Source: Pomphorhynchus laevis (Eukaryota; Acanthocephala; Palaeacanthocephala; Echinorhynchida; Pomphorhynchidae). From it: a DNA stretch of 64,000 bases. Shown here one piece after another: positions 10,441 through 22,792 of this stretch. Position 1 is the first letter of the stretch. Each line of letters starts with the position of its first letter. Position numbers and translations under genes: made by a program. The notes under the pieces were generated by a model, which worked only from the letters and a program-made list of their open reading frames with translations, made no database searches and was not told the DNA's origin. The stretch is from NCBI GenBank assembly GCA_012934845.2, contig WNNJ02003516.1, positions 62,001 through 126,000 on the forward strand. Reading direction: 5' to 3'.

Positions 10441-10571
10441 TAAAGAATGAAAACAAACAAAAAAGTAGGTTGATTTTAAAATATGAGAGAGTTTAAAAGA
10501 ATGGGAAAAAGCACAGAAAATGAGCACGAAAAATTAGTAAATTTTGCATGTCGGAGCGTTCAAAGAACTCA

Positions 10572-11737
10572 ATGAAAACTAATTTTCCTGCCAATGCAAT
10601 AAATGAGGTAAGTGGAGATTTAGCTTCTCTTAAATATATTCCGGAGGGAGAACTCCCCCGGTACCAAAATTATCCAACCTGGTGATTATCAGACTTTTGG
10701 TGCCTCTGGAAAGGCAGAACATGTTCAATGTTTTTATAAGAGGCTTTGCTCATCGATTTAAAAAAAGGATATTGTTCAATGCGATTAAATATTATGAATC
10801 TGAGATTAAAATCTCATTCTGCACTCCTGATCTCGCAATGTCGTACGTAGACTACTTTAAAAAAGAGCATTCGGAACAAGGCATAATTGCTTCCAAACCA
10901 ATCCTGGCAACAATAAAGATAAATAATATGCCCACATACATTTCAGAAGAAGATATATCAGCCCTAGAAACTGATTACAAAATCTCTAAAGTGCGCTTTA
11001 TAAAAGGGATTAAAGGCTTCCCCATTCCCGTTGCGTTCTGCAATGCCCCCGTTGATAAAGCTCTAAAACTATCGATTTCAACATGCAATCCTTTTATGGG
11101 GTATAATTTGAGATTTTCAATAATCGAAACCGACTCACTAACGTACCCTCACTGCAACAATTGTCATCAGTGGGGGCATTGGTCCACTGGATGTTCTTTA
11201 CCACATAAGTGCGGCGTGTGTGATACAACTGCTATACATCCTGAGAAGTGCGAAAGTAAGCCATTTTGCGCAAACTGCGGTGGTGAGCACCCCGCATGGT
11301 CAAAAAAATGTAAAATCTTTAAGGCGTACCAAAAGAGACACAGGGGTGTGACAGCAAAACCGACTAGCTTCGTGAAAGCTGTCTCGTCTAACAAGAAAGA
11401 CGACAGGATGCTGGATACGGAAATCCTGAAACTTATTGAAATGCAGAATCAGGCATCAATGATTCAACTTGAAAAATTGGTCCAAAAATTAGTGGGTCAA
11501 TTAGCGGAATATTTCCGTTCTCTTCCTTCTGGGAAGACCAACTATATTAAGAAGCCACCAAAATCTAAGAAACGAATCGGGTTAGCGCTGAGCATAGCCG
11601 CTCTGAAGCTTGCTAGGAAGGATTCGATCTGGGGTATGGTTAACGAGGGAAATGAAGATATCGCCCGTGGGCAAGCGACTCCATTTGTCGTGACGGGAAG
11701 CGGTAAAGGCGACCTTTCCGCCTCTAGTTGCGACTAG
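10572..11737 (+). pseudogene. LINE-C ORF1 (Gag-like zinc-knuckle protein)
   Basis: The likely start is ATG 10,572 (MKTNFPANAI...). The reading frame shifts near 10,680 and then runs open to 11,737. Residues after the shift hold an RRM-like fold region (MFNVFIRGF...KISFCTPDLA) and then three knuckles: CNNCHQWGHWSTGC (~11,152), CGVC...HPEKC (~11,211) and CANCGGEHPAWSKKC (~11,270). This pattern is typical of ORF1 RNA-binding proteins in Jockey, I and R1 LINEs. The tail is Lys-rich. One frameshift at the N terminus is the only clear damage. Confidence 0.7.
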
Positions 11738-11771
11738 GTGGAGGGCGTCCCACTTCGGTAACACTTACGCA

Positions 11772-14220
11772 ATGGGAAGTAATCAAGGACCTTTTTCACT
11801 GAATATCCTTCAGTGGAATTCGGGAGGTGCTTCCGCCCTTAGCCTTCTATCTGGTAGAGATGCAGATGTTATAGTCCTTCAGGAGACGCGGTCTATCCGT
11901 CTCCCCCAGGATATCACTCGATTTATCCCTAAGCACATATACACCCACTTTACTCCTTACATAACCCCTCACTCATCTTCATCTCAAGGTCTTTTAACCC
12001 TAGTGAAAAGCTCCTTAAGATCATCCCTCCTATTAAACTACTCTTGTCCAGCCCTATCTTGTTTAGCTATATCACTTTGTAAGAACGGTAAGCGTATAGT
12101 ATAGCCAATGTCTATATTCGGCCAGGAGAAATTCACAAGAACCGTGACCTCCTGGATTGAATATTGGGGAGCGGTTATGACATGTTACTTGGTGACTTCA
12201 ACGACAGAACTGGTCGTTGGATTAATGCAGCACTCCGCAGAGCAAGGATCGGTTATTTATTCATAAACCACCTTCCCCACCTTTCATTGATCTACAACAA
12301 ATTCTCTCCTCGACATATTACTGCTACATAAGATGTGATTGTTGAAACCCATTTGCACTGAGCAGTCACGTTAACAACAGACCACCTCTCATGATCTAAT
12401 TCGCTGGCGGCTAGAGGACGATACGTTGCTTAAAAGAAGGTTTCACTTTGACTCTATTAGAGTGGCCTTCTTTCAGGCAGCTATCCAACTCTTCTCCAGA
12501 ATCGGAATTGAGAGTTTGACCGAATTTAATTCCTACCTCTCATCGCAAGTAACGGCGAACCTTTCGACTACCTATAAAGGTTGAATATACAATCCTACTC
12601 CAACAAAGCTCAAGGTCATAGTTAATATGTTACACCTTCCCAATCTCTCTGTTTCCGCCAGACATATCCTCTCGAATGAATATTGGAGCTCTAGATATAG
12701 GCTTCAGCTAAGCGGGGATAGGACAAGCATTGCTCATCTAAACCCTTCTCAAGCTTCCTTCTGGAAGATATTCAAGAAGGAGAAGTTTGTCTGCTGGAAG
12801 GATATAGCCTTGGTTTGGATTAGTAGCATAGGCCTTGACAAAGTTTTAGAAGAGTCACTTTCCTTACATAATTATGGATCCACTCAATCTCCCCAACCAA
12901 TCCCGCCTTGGTGTGACTTCAGGTGTAGGGACTTATCTGTTACAGATATCCTTAACTCCTGGGAACAACTCACGGCCACCTCCAAATCCCACGCGCCACC
13001 CTCCACTCGTGTATATCAGCTTTTGACATACAGTCAGAGAAAGGAGGTCGCCATCACAATGCTATTAGCTTCCCCGTCCGACATAGCGGACACCAACATC
13101 AGCCGTCGAGTTTTTTACCTAAAAAGAGATTAATCACTTGTCCTAAAGATCTGCGGCTCATCTCGATTCAAAATGCCTTCATATCCATCTACAAGAAAGC
13201 GCTTGCGCATAGAATCCGCGTTCATTTATGTAGGCGTAATTTGATCCCACCGAGTTTTCATGGGTTTGTCAAAGGGCGCTCGGTACATTCAGCAATTGGT
13301 GAAGTGCATCAGTTTTGTCAGGATAATAGTCATCAGCTGGCTGTGGCTGTCTTTCTTGATTTTTCAGCTGCATTTGACCAGATCTCCATTCTCTTCGTTA
13401 TATCCTCTCTAAAGTCCATCGGGTTGCCTGCGAGAATTTTTTACAGGGTTGGGATATTGCTGTACACCAAGCGGTTCTACTATGAAGACGACCCTGATGC
13501 GCGTCAGTTCTACCCTATTACGGGTGTACCTCAAGGATCCCCACTTTCTCCTATCTTATATCTGGCTGCATCCATTGTACTATTCAAGAATTTTAAACGT
13601 GATCAACATCTAGTGGTATATGCTGATGATACCACAACCTTGTTCTCTGCACGCAGGTGCAAAGATGTAATCTCTGACATCAGCCGTTTCTTTTTAAGAT
13701 TAAAACATCAGTTGCCCCCATCCAATCTTATTTTAACTCCTCTAAATCGCAGGTGGTAGTCTTTCATGGTGTTCCTGCCACCAAAAAGAAACTTAAGAGA
13801 CTAGCACTCTCTGCACTCTTCTCCATTTTGCAGCATCAACCACTCCCCATTTTCACGAGTCGAGTAAAATATCTGGGGTTCACCGTTACGGTGAATTGGT
13901 CGGCGAAAGCTGACCTGGATAGACTTAAACGTATCCTGAAGAAAGCTAGGTGGGCTCTGAAACGGGCCCAGCATCTGTTATTGAATGGGATAATCCAAGT
14001 GCGCCTCTGGGGTACTTGGGCTATCTCGGGATTAGTCTTCTCACGAGGACGTCTCCCAGAACAAAGACTAAGGTTTCTCAAGCTCCTCATCTCGAGATTA
14101 CCAACCATAGTCCGCCTTGACTGGACTCTTAGGTGTGTGAGAGACCCCGAATGGTTCAGTCAGAGGGCGGCGCGCTGGTGCGATCGAGGGGCTCAGATCC
14201 ATCTGGACCTAAGGCCGTAA
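11772..14220 (+). pseudogene. LINE-C ORF2 (APE endonuclease + reverse transcriptase)
   Basis: It starts with LNILQWNSGGA and DVIVLQETR, the first two APE motifs. The middle (12,105-12,626) is heavily broken. The RT is readable: GFVKGRSVHSAI (~13,260), motif A FLDFSAAFDQIS (~13,353), motif B GVPQGSPLSP (~13,525), motif C VVYADDTT (~13,614), then VKYLGFTV (~13,866). The C terminus at 14,220 has a short His/Cys-poor tail. At least four frame changes. The RT active-site YADD is intact, but the ORF cannot be translated as a whole. Confidence 0.75.
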
Positions 14221-14379
14221 ATATAAGTTGAAGATTTCAAAATACACGTCGTGAACGGCTTCTATTTAAAGTTGTCTTTTGCATGTTTTTGTTTCTTAAA
14301 GTTTTTATCGGTTATATAGTTATTAAAAAACCTTTATTTATTTATAAAATAATGCGAATAGTTGAATCAATTATTAATG

Positions 14380-15342
14380 TAAAAAGAGAGTGTTTGAAGA
14401 ATGAGAAGGAGACAGTTGAGACAATGCCATGAGGTGGTTTATTCCAGAAAATAGGAGCGGCAATGGAAAGAAAACGGAAGACAGTTTGTGGAAAATGACG
14501 GAATATTGAGAAGAGAATCACGTGAACGAAGATTTATGAAGGTGAGGCGGGATTTAGTAAGTAAGAAGATGCAGATAAGAAAGGGAGTTTGAAGACAAGA
14601 TTTTAAAAGTGATACAAAAGAATATGGAATAGAATACAGTTTTTATAGTTAGCTAGTTGAGTTTAGCATGGCAAGAGTAAATGTGATCAAAACAGCCGAG
14701 GCGAAAAAGCATACGCAAGACGGAGTTCACAAAGCGCTGGACAAGAAGAAGTGAGAATTTAGAGAAAGTAAAACGACAAACTATAGTCGATCTTAAGAAT
14801 AATACACAAATACTAGAGATAAGAGAATGAAATGAGTTAAAATTAAGCGAGCTCATAAGACGGCGAAGGTCACGAAGTAGGAGATTGCAAGATCGGGTTT
14901 TGTCGCGATCGAATGAATCGAGAGAAAGACAGTTGTCGAAGTGAACTTTTAAGAAAGTAAGATGATCACCAATTAAAGAATGGTTGAATTAATAAATACC
15001 GAGGAAGAAGAAAGAAGGGATATCACATAAGATTTTAGACTTTGATTGACTAAGATACAAACGAAGCGAGGAAAGATGTTTAGAGATTGAAAGGAGACAA
15101 TCTGTAGAGGAGGCGGAGAGATCATCGATATGATGAGCAAGATAATAAGAGTAAAGGAGAATATCATCAGAATTTTGCATGATGCAGAAGTGATGATCCA
15201 TGTAATGCCGGAGAGATCGCCAAGGAGAAGAGAGAAAAGAATTTATCCGAACACATATCTTTGAGGGATGCTACAGGAGAGAAAGAAGGGGGTAGATAAA
15301 TACGCATTAGAATAGACACGGAAATATTGTTCAGGGAGATAA
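14380..15342 (-). mobile_element. LINE-B copy, 3' part of ORF2 (old)
   Basis: Minus-strand peptides IPQRYVFG.ILFSLLLGDLS (near 15,260-15,200), a motif C remnant QNSDDILLYSY (~15,165), LSQSKSKI and LVQRFVNSVLRMLFRLGCFDH (~14,750) match the better copies nearby, with more substitutions and stops. The 5' truncation coincides with the 3' tail of the next LINE-B copy, so the younger copy probably inserted here. Confidence 0.65.
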
Positions 15343-18300
15343 AAAAATATATATATTTTTACAAGGAAAATACGTGCCGGCGCACGCTTACATTACCACA
15401 ACAACAAAAAATCTAAATCATGTTTTGAGGAGGTGAGTACGGGGCGGCATTTGAATGCAATAAAGAGGGAGCGCGGCGGAAGTCGAGTGGGAGCTGAATC
15501 CAGACGAGTGGAGCGGCGACGAGGAAGGATAGGAGAAAATAGTTGTTGGAGTAATTGGGAACGTGGAGTAAGAGATAATTACGTGATCGCGACAAGTGTC
15601 GTCTAAGAAAAGGAAGTTAATGAACGATGGCGAGCCGACAGCGATGAAACGTAAAGTTACGAGGACAAGGCGGAGTTTGATGTGGATGGTAGGCTAGGAG
15701 AGTCGGGTAAGATATGTGGATGTGTGATCAAAACGACGGAGACGAATGAACACTCGAACGGCGGAGTTAATGATGCGTTGTAGGGGTAGGATGAGGGATT
15801 TTGGAGAATTGGAGAAAAGGGTGAGGCAGTAATCGATTCTAGGGAAAAGAAGCGATGAAAGAAGATACATACAGGAACGGAAGTCGATAAGGGAGCGGAT
15901 ACGGCGGATTTCACGGAGAATTAAGTTAGACGAGTTGACCTTGTCGCGGACGAAGGGTTTAAGAAAAAGGTGATAATCGAAATGGAATCTTAAGAAAGTG
16001 AAATTGTGGACTATGGGAATTATTGATTAGGCAAAAGATACATGGGAGGATATATGTTAGGTTGACTGGGGAGGATCCGCATTATTTTAGACTTGTCTGG
16101 GTTTAGAACGAGACGTAGATGGGAGAGACGTTTGTAGATAGAAGAAAAACAGTTGGAGGTAGAAATTGCGATATCGTGTATGCGATGTGCGGGTACATGA
16201 GCATATATGAGGATGTCATCTGCGTATTGCATGACATTAAAGGTGTAAGGTTCAATATCTGAAGAGAGATCGCCGAGTAGAAGAGAGAAAAGCAGGGTTC
16301 CTAGAACTGAACCTTGTGGGACCCCACTAAAAATAGGGATGAGAGGAGAGGATGATGAATTTGAACATACTATAAAAGAACGGTTGGATACATATGAGGC
16401 AAACCATGTTGCGGAGGAGAAAGAAAATCCGTAATCATAACAAAGGCGAAAAAGTAGGATGGAGTGGTCGACGATGTCGAAGGCGGATGAGAGGTCTAGG
16501 GAGATGATAACACTATATAGAGCAATGTCACGAAAAATGGGTAGGTCGTTGTAATTTTTCATGCATGCGATTTCTGTGGAGTGATTAGAGCGGAAAGGGG
16601 TTTGGAAAGGAGGGTACAGATTTATCAAGAGAGATAAACGTTAATCTGCATTACGATAAGGTGCTCTAAGAGCTTGGAAAGAGTAGGAAGAAGTGAAATG
16701 TGGCGATAGCTAGAAGGAAGTGAGAGGTCTAGCGATTGTTTTTAGGAGGGGACGAACGATAGCGGATTTGCAGTGTGATGAAATTATATGACTGCGGATG
16801 GACGAGTTAAACAAGATAGTGAGGAAAGGGGATATCGATGAGCATATGGATTTAAGAATGGGGGTAGGTAGGGGATCCGCATGTGAGGTTTTGTTGGGCA
16901 AGAACATGATTACAGATGATATTTCGGCAGGTGAGACTGGGAGAATATTAAAGAGTTCCGGGAGGATGAGGCGAGGCGAGTAGCAGTGAGATGGAATGGA
17001 GACGGGGTTGTGATAGAGCAACGTGGATACTTTGGTCTGAATAAATGACGAATAATCATGGGGATTGATGTTGCAAGACAAATAGGAGCGAGAAAGGATC
17101 GAGTTAAAAGTATGCCAGAGAGACTTGGAAATTAATGAAGTGTTGATTTTATTCTGCCAGAAGGAGTTGCATATGGTACGTTGAAGATGGGAATGATACC
17201 GGCGAGGAGCCAGATAGGAATCATGGAGACGGAGTAAGCGAGCGAATATTACGTCTGGTAGAGCGGTAATAGACTCGAATAGGAGCGAGAAAGGATCGAG
17301 TTAAAAGTATGCCAGAGAGACTTGGAAATTAATGAAGTGTTGATTTTATTCTGCCAGAAGGAGTTGCATATGGTACGTTGAAGATGGGAATGATACCGGC
17401 GAGGAGCCAGATAGGAATCATGGAGACGGAGTAAGCGAGCGAATATTACGTCTGGTAGAGCGGTAATAGACTCGAATAACATGAGGAGTCGACGCTTTGA
17501 GAGTAGGCAATGGATGTCAAACCATGGGGCACGGTGCATGCGACCGTGAGGGTGAGGCCTTTAGGGCAACAGAAAATCGAGAATGGATGTGAGTTCAGAG
17601 TCGAAAAGAAAGGCAAAATCGTGAGGAGAGGAATATGTTATTGTGGGATAGGATAAAGAAGATTTAAGTAAGGCGGAGCGGAGAAGCGGGAGGTCAAGTT
17701 TTTTCCGGGGGCGACGTAGGATGGTAGGTGTGTGAAGCGGGGAGTGGTTGGAAGTGAGATCAAGGGTGACGAGAAAGTGATCGGATAGAGCAGGTTCGGA
17801 GATGGACAGTGAGGTGTAGGCAGCAAAACGATCGAAGACATCGATGATGTCGAGTGCCCCGCCAAGGATATGTGTTGGGGCAGTGAGTTGAATTTGTAAT
17901 TGTAGTTGGATATAATGTTGATGAACCGGATGGAATCGGTGGAATAGGGGCGTTCGAGGCGGATGTTGAAATCGCCTTGAACAATTGATGGGATTAAGGA
18001 AAAAGAACAACGAGCAAGTAGGTCAGCGAGTTCGATAAAAATAACGAAGTAAGAGCTGATGAACTAGGACGGTATACAATGGCGAGATCTAGAATGATCG
18101 GTCTAGAAGAATGACAAGTGAGCAATTCAAAAGATCAAGGAATGAAAGGGGAGTGATTTTGCGAAGAGACGCGGGGTGATTGGCAAATGCGACAATGCCG
18201 CAATGATTAGAGAATTTAGAATGGGATGAGCTGAGGGGGCGTGCGGATTCGAATATTGAGCAACAGGTAGAGAGCAAACGGCGAATAAATAGGTCGTCGG

Positions 18301-18385
18301 AATCTGAGTGCCAGGATTCTGTGAGGCATTAGAGATCGATAGATTGCTTTGTGAATAAATTGAAGATAAGATCCCCTGCCTACTC
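15343..18385 (-). mobile_element. LINE-B long copy (APE to 3' end)
   Basis: The 3' end lies at 15,343 with an AT tail (TATATATTTTTAC) preceded on the minus strand by GTAAGCGTGCGCCGGCACG, a 3' UTR motif shared with the copies ending at 19,912 and 21,269. Going upstream are an ORF2 C-terminal region, an RT with SSAFDIVDHSIL (~16,480), GVPQGSVLG (~16,310) and QYADDILIYAH (~16,220), a linker, and APE motifs SISEPALSDHF (~17,790) and LTESWHSDSDD (~18,320). The element is 5'-truncated in the APE domain and ORF1 is missing. A few frameshifts and stops; relatively young. Confidence 0.8.
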
Positions 18386-18387
18386 AC
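16020..18387 (-). pseudogene. LINE-B ORF2 (APE endonuclease + RT), broken
   Basis: The best stretches are 16,628-16,020 (RT core with YADD), 17,081-16,710 (SPAEISSVIMFLPNKTSHADPL, the pre-RT region), 18,010-17,561 (APE C-terminal part with SDHF) and 18,387-18,127 (APE N-terminal part). These ORFs lie in different frames. The RT active site is intact. A 197-bp tandem duplication (17,084-17,477) adds material to the linker. Confidence 0.75.
17084..17477 (+). repeat. 197-bp tandem duplication inside LINE-B
   Basis: The segment starting AGGAGCGAGAAAGG at 17,084 is repeated at 17,281 with no difference that I can find. As 197 is not a multiple of 3, it shifts the LINE-B frame. The duplication is recent or an assembly effect. 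Confidence 0.85.
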
Positions 18388-19912
18388 ATATTAAAATCCA
18401 TATGCTCATCGATATCCCCGTTTCTCACAAACTTGTTTAACTCGTCCATCCGTAGTCGTATTTCCATTCACAGTGGAAATCCGCAATGGTTCGTCTCCTT
18501 TTTAAGAAACAATCGCTCGACCCCTCGCTTCCTTCTAGCTATCGCCCCATTTCACTACTCCCTACTCTTTCTAAGCTCTTAGAACGCCTCATCTTAATAC
18601 AGATCAACGCTTATTTCTCCTCATCCAATCTGTACCCTCTTTCCCAATCCGCTTTCCGCTCTCATCACTCCAGAAATCGTCTGCATGAAAGTTTACAACG
18701 ACTTACTTATTTCTAGAGACAAGGCTCTATATAGTGTTCTAATCTCCCTCGACCTCTCCTCCGCATTCGACATTGTCGATCACACCGTTCTCCTTTCTCG
18801 CCTTCGTTATGATTACGGCTTTTCTTCCTCCTCCGTCACATGGTTTGCCTCATATCTATCCGACCGTTCCTTTCGCGTATGTTCTAATTCATCATCCTCC
18901 CCTCCCATTCCTATCTTTTGCGGAGTCCCACAAGGTTCTGTCCTAGTTCTCCTGCTTTTCTCTCTTCTGCTTGGCGACCTCTCTCCGTTTATCAAATCTT
19001 ACTCCTTTAACGTCATTCAATACGCTGATAACATACTCATCTATGATCATGCACCCGCACATTGCATACACGATATCGGCATTTCTGCCTACAACTGTCT
19101 TTCTTCTATCTACAAACGTCTCTTCAATCTTCATCTTGTTCTAAACCCAGACAAGTCCAAAATAATGTAGATCCTCCCCCGTAAACCAAACATATCTCCT
19201 CCCACTGTATCTTTTGCCTCATTGATCATTCCCATAATCCACAATCTCACTTTCGTAGGCTTCCATTTCGATGATCACCTATCCCCTAAACCTTCGTCCG
19301 TGACAATGTCCGATCGTCTAACTTTATTCTCCGTGACATCCGCCGTATACGCCCCCTTATCGACTTCCGTTCTTGTATGTATCTTCTTTCAACGTTTCTT
19401 TTTCCTAAAATCGATTACTGCCTTCGCCTTTTCGCCAATTCTCCAAAATCCATTATCCTACCACTACAACGAATAATCAACACCGTCGTTCGAGTGCTCA
19501 TACGTCTCCGTCGCTTCGACCACACATCCATATATCTTGCCCAAATCTCCTGGTTCACTATTCACATCCGTAACTTTTCGTCTCATCACTGTCGACTCCC
19601 CATCGTTCATCAACCTTCCTTTCTTAAACGACACTCGCCCCACCTCGCTATCGCTGCGTCTCCGTCATACCATCTTACTCCACGTTCCCAATTACTCCAA
19701 CAACTACGGTCTCCGATCCTTTCTCGTCGCGGCCTCACTCGCCTGGAATCATATTCCTCTCGACGTCCGCTGCACTCCCTCCTTTCTCACATTCAAACAC
19801 CTCCTCCGTTTACACCTTCTCGACGCATGGTTTACATTTTTGTTTTGTTGTGGTCATGTAAGCGTGCGCTGGCACGCATTTGCCACTTTAAAAAATAATA
19901 TTTTTTTAAGAC
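18375..19912 (+). mobile_element. LINE-B copy, plus strand (RT to 3' end)
   Basis: It begins inside the pre-RT region (PTHILKSICSSISPFLTNLFNSS in broken frame), followed by SYRPISLLPTLSKLLERLIL, SSAFDIVDHTVLLSRLRYD (~18,755), GVPQGSVLV (~18,920) and QYADNILIYDH (~19,018). The second Asp of YADD is Asn here, which abolishes polymerase activity. The C terminus gives HIPLDVRC...TFKHLLRLHLL. The 3' end has AAGCGTGCGCTGGCACGC and an A/T-rich tail. It is joined head to head with the minus copy at about 18,375-18,385. Confidence 0.78.
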
Positions 19913-21124
19913 CGGATTCATTGAGAATAGATCTAGTGTTGAGGAGGCCGAAGCGGAAACCGTGTGTGGTGGTAAAAGGGTCTAGCGGTGAAAACACATA
20001 GGGGAGATAAAGCGCCATCGAAGAGAACTAGGATACAATAGCAGAAAAAAGCGATAGTGGTGACAACAACGATTAAGGAGGATGGAATGGTCAACAATGT
20101 CAAACGCAGAAGAAGAGTTAAGGGAAATTAGACTATGCAGAGTTTCTTATCACCAGCAAGAAATAAGTCAGAGAGAATTTTGTTGCTGACTAACTCAGTA
20201 GAATGGCGAGCTCGTAAATCAGATTGAATAGGAGGATAGTTTTTAGATGAAAAACGAAGATATCCTGGTTCAACACATGACGTTCAAGATGTTTAGAGAT
20301 ATTTGGACGATTATAGATAGGGCGATATGATGTAGGCAGCAGGGGATCAAGGAAAGGCTTCTTGAGTAGTGGTCAAACTATTGCAGATTTCCAAGCATGA
20401 GGAAAATAGCTACTACGTATGGAAGAGTTAAGCATTTAGGTTAGGAAAAAAGCAAGTTGAATGATCAAAGATTTTAGTATATAAGTAGGAAGTAGATTAG
20501 CAGAAAATGTTTTGCTTGGTAAAGATAAAAGAACATGAGAAACCTCGCTGGCAAATACAGAAAGAAGATAAAAGAGTTCAGGCAGACGAAAATCCAGCAA
20601 AGAAAACAATATAGGCGAAAAGCACATGCCAAGGATAGTTGGACCGAGCTTCGATTGAAGATAAACATAAAATTTATGTGGATAATTTAATGCTAACAGA
20701 GGTATAAAGCGACAGTATAGTGTTGAAAGTTTTACATCTAGATATTGTGTTAGAGAAAGATAGAAGCTTGTTCTTCCAAAAGAGCAAATACTTACTACAC
20801 ATGCTGGAACGGTGAGACCTACGAAGAGCTAAATAGTTGCTGTGAATATCAATGGGGATAAAAGTAGGATAACGCTACAGGAAACAAAGGTAGGTTCTAA
20901 ACGAACAACGTGGAAGATACTTCGAACGCATTCAGTCATATTCCAAGCATGGTGCATAGTACGTTTGATGTGGAGTAAATAGTTGACAATGGAGAATATT
21001 GCCGGGTTTAAAGGAGAGTTCAGAATCAAAGAAATTAGATAGATAGTCCGGACATTGGAGAGTGAAATACGAGGACATGAAAGGAGATACAATTAGTGGA
21101 GAACGAAAAAGAAGAAGATCGAGA
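19913..21124 (-). mobile_element. Old LINE fragments (APE start plus RT of LINE-B type)
   Basis: The minus strand at 19,915-19,985 reads HGFRFGLLNTRSILNESG, the start of an APE domain. From about 20,130 it reads NSSSAFDIVDHSILLNR (RT motif A), and from 20,627 LPELFYLLSVFASEVSHVLLSLPSKT, matching the pre-RT region of LINE-B at 16.9 kb. Further up (21,195-20,829) are weak APE-linker matches. All is heavily broken and order is not clean, so at least two old LINE pieces are mixed. Confidence 0.55.
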
Positions 21125-21268
21125 ATGAATTGACTTGTATTTGACTCAATTGGCAGATAGGTAGACGATACAGCAGGCACATATAGCATACCCATATTCA
21201 GTAGATGTCATGCGTACTTTTTGCTTCTAAGGAATTTTGTTTAACTTCAAACGTACTGCTATTGACTT
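21125..21268 (+). repeat. Direct repeat copy 1, split by a LINE-B insertion
   Basis: The segment from AATGAATTGACTTGTATTTGACTC to CGTACTGCTATTGACTT matches 22,793-22,930 with a few differences. Its continuation (GTCAATAAAA...ATCACA...ACCTTGGCTTGG) resumes at 22,487-22,580, after the LINE-B copy. Confidence 0.8.
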
Positions 21269-22447
21269 AAAAAAATAGATTTATTTTAACGTGGCAAATG
21301 CGTGCCAGCTCACGCTTACATGATCACAACAAAAAATGTGAATCATGTGTCGAGAAGGTGTGAACGGAAGAGGTATTTGAATGTAATAAAGGAAGGGGCG
21401 CGGCGGACGTCGAGAGGGAGTTGATTCCAGGCGAGTGAGGCGGCGACGAGGAAGGATCGGAGACCATAGTTGTTGGAGTAATTGGGAACGTGGAGTAAGA
21501 GGGTATGACGGGAACGCAGCGATAGCGAGGTGGGGCGAGTGTCGTCTAAGAAAGGAAGGCTGATGAACGAAGGGGATCCGACAGCGATGAGACGAAATGT
21601 TAAGAGAAGAAGGCGAAGTTTGATACGGATGTGGATGGTGGGCCAGGAGATTTGGGCAATATATGTGGATGTGTGGTCGAAGCGACGGAGAAGTATGAGC
21701 ACTCGAACGGCGGTGTTGATTATTCGTTGTAGGGGTAGATAATGGATTTTGGAGAATTGACGAAAAGGCGAAGGCAGTAATCGATTTTAGGAAAAAGAAG
21801 CGTTGAAAGAAGAGACATACAAGAACGGAAGTCGATAAGGGGGCGTATACGGCGGATGTCACGGAGAATAAAGTTAGACGATCGGACATTGTCACGGACG
21901 AAGGGTTTAAGGGATAGGTGATCATCGAAATGGAAGCCTAAGAAAGTGAGATTGTGGACTATGGGAATGATCGATGAGGCAAAAGATACAGTGGGAGGAG
22001 ATATGTTTGGTTTACGGGGGAGGATCTACATTATGTTGGACTTGTCGGGGTTTAGAACGAAATGGAAATTGGATAAACGTTTGTAAATATAAGAAAGACA
22101 GTTGGAGGCGGAAATGCCGATATCGTGTATGCGATGTGCGGGTGCATGAGCATAGATGAGGATGTCATCGCCGTATTGCATGGCGTTAAAGGAGTAAGGT
22201 TTGATAAATGGAGGGAGATCGCCAAGCAGAAGAGAGAAAAGCAGGGGACCTAGGACTGAACCTTGTGGAACCCCGCAAAAAATAGGGATGGGAGGGGAGG
22301 ATGATGAATTAGAACAGACGCGAAAGGAACGGTCGGATAGATATGAGGCAAACCATGTGACGGAGGTGGAAGAAAAGCCGTAATCATAACGAAGGCGAGA
22401 AAGGAGAACGGTGTGATCGACAATGTCGAATGCGGAGGAGAGGTCGA
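21269..22447 (-). mobile_element. LINE-B copy, 5'-truncated in RT motif A
   Basis: The minus strand runs from SSAFDIVDHTVLLSRLRYD (~22,440) through GVPQGSVLGPLLFSLLLGDL (~22,270) and QYGDDILIYAH (motif C, with Ala to Gly) to the ORF2 C terminus (LDVRRAPSFITFKYLFRSHLL) and 3' UTR GTAAGCGTGAGCTGGCACGC, ending at 21,269 with an A/T tail. The RT frame is open over 149 codons (22,475-22,026). The insertion has target duplication TTGACTT and short inverted filler at its 5' end (22,448-22,490). Confidence 0.8.
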
Positions 22448-22792
22448 TTAATTGGCTTGTCAATAAAATTGACAAGTCAATTTTGTTGACTTGTCAATAA
22501 AAGTATCACAAATTTCGTTATCCAGTAATGCCATTACATAGTGACTATTTAGTCACATTTCTACCTTGGCTTGGTCTATGCATGGTTTTGGTTATGCCAA
22601 ACCTCATTGAGCGTTCGTGAAATCTTAGACTTTATAAAAGGCGAGGGTGTTGTAATTTGAATAGCAGATATATCATCCATTATAAATGGATATCGACCAC
22701 CATGGAATTTAATGTAACTGATTGATGTCGAGAAAGAAAATGATTGCTGAGAATAACGTCATTGCATAAATTGTCGAGGCATAGTAATGAAT

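Larger units (their letters stand above)
10572..14345 (+). mobile_element. LINE-C: Jockey/I/R1-like two-ORF LINE, degraded
   Basis: ORF1 with three CCHC-type knuckles is followed after about 35 bp by ORF2 with an APE endonuclease start and a full RT. This is the standard layout of the Jockey, I and R1 clades. Codon use is more GC-rich than the flanks. It is the only copy of this family in the window. The 3' end near 14,345 (TTATTTATTTATAAAATAAT) is approximate. Confidence 0.75.

Noticed and set aside
10682-14220. LTR retrotransposon gag-pol because of the CCHC knuckles
   Set aside because: The downstream ORF starts with APE endonuclease motifs and has a LINE-type RT (FLDFSAAFD, GVPQGSPLSP, YADD). 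There are no LTRs, protease or integrase.
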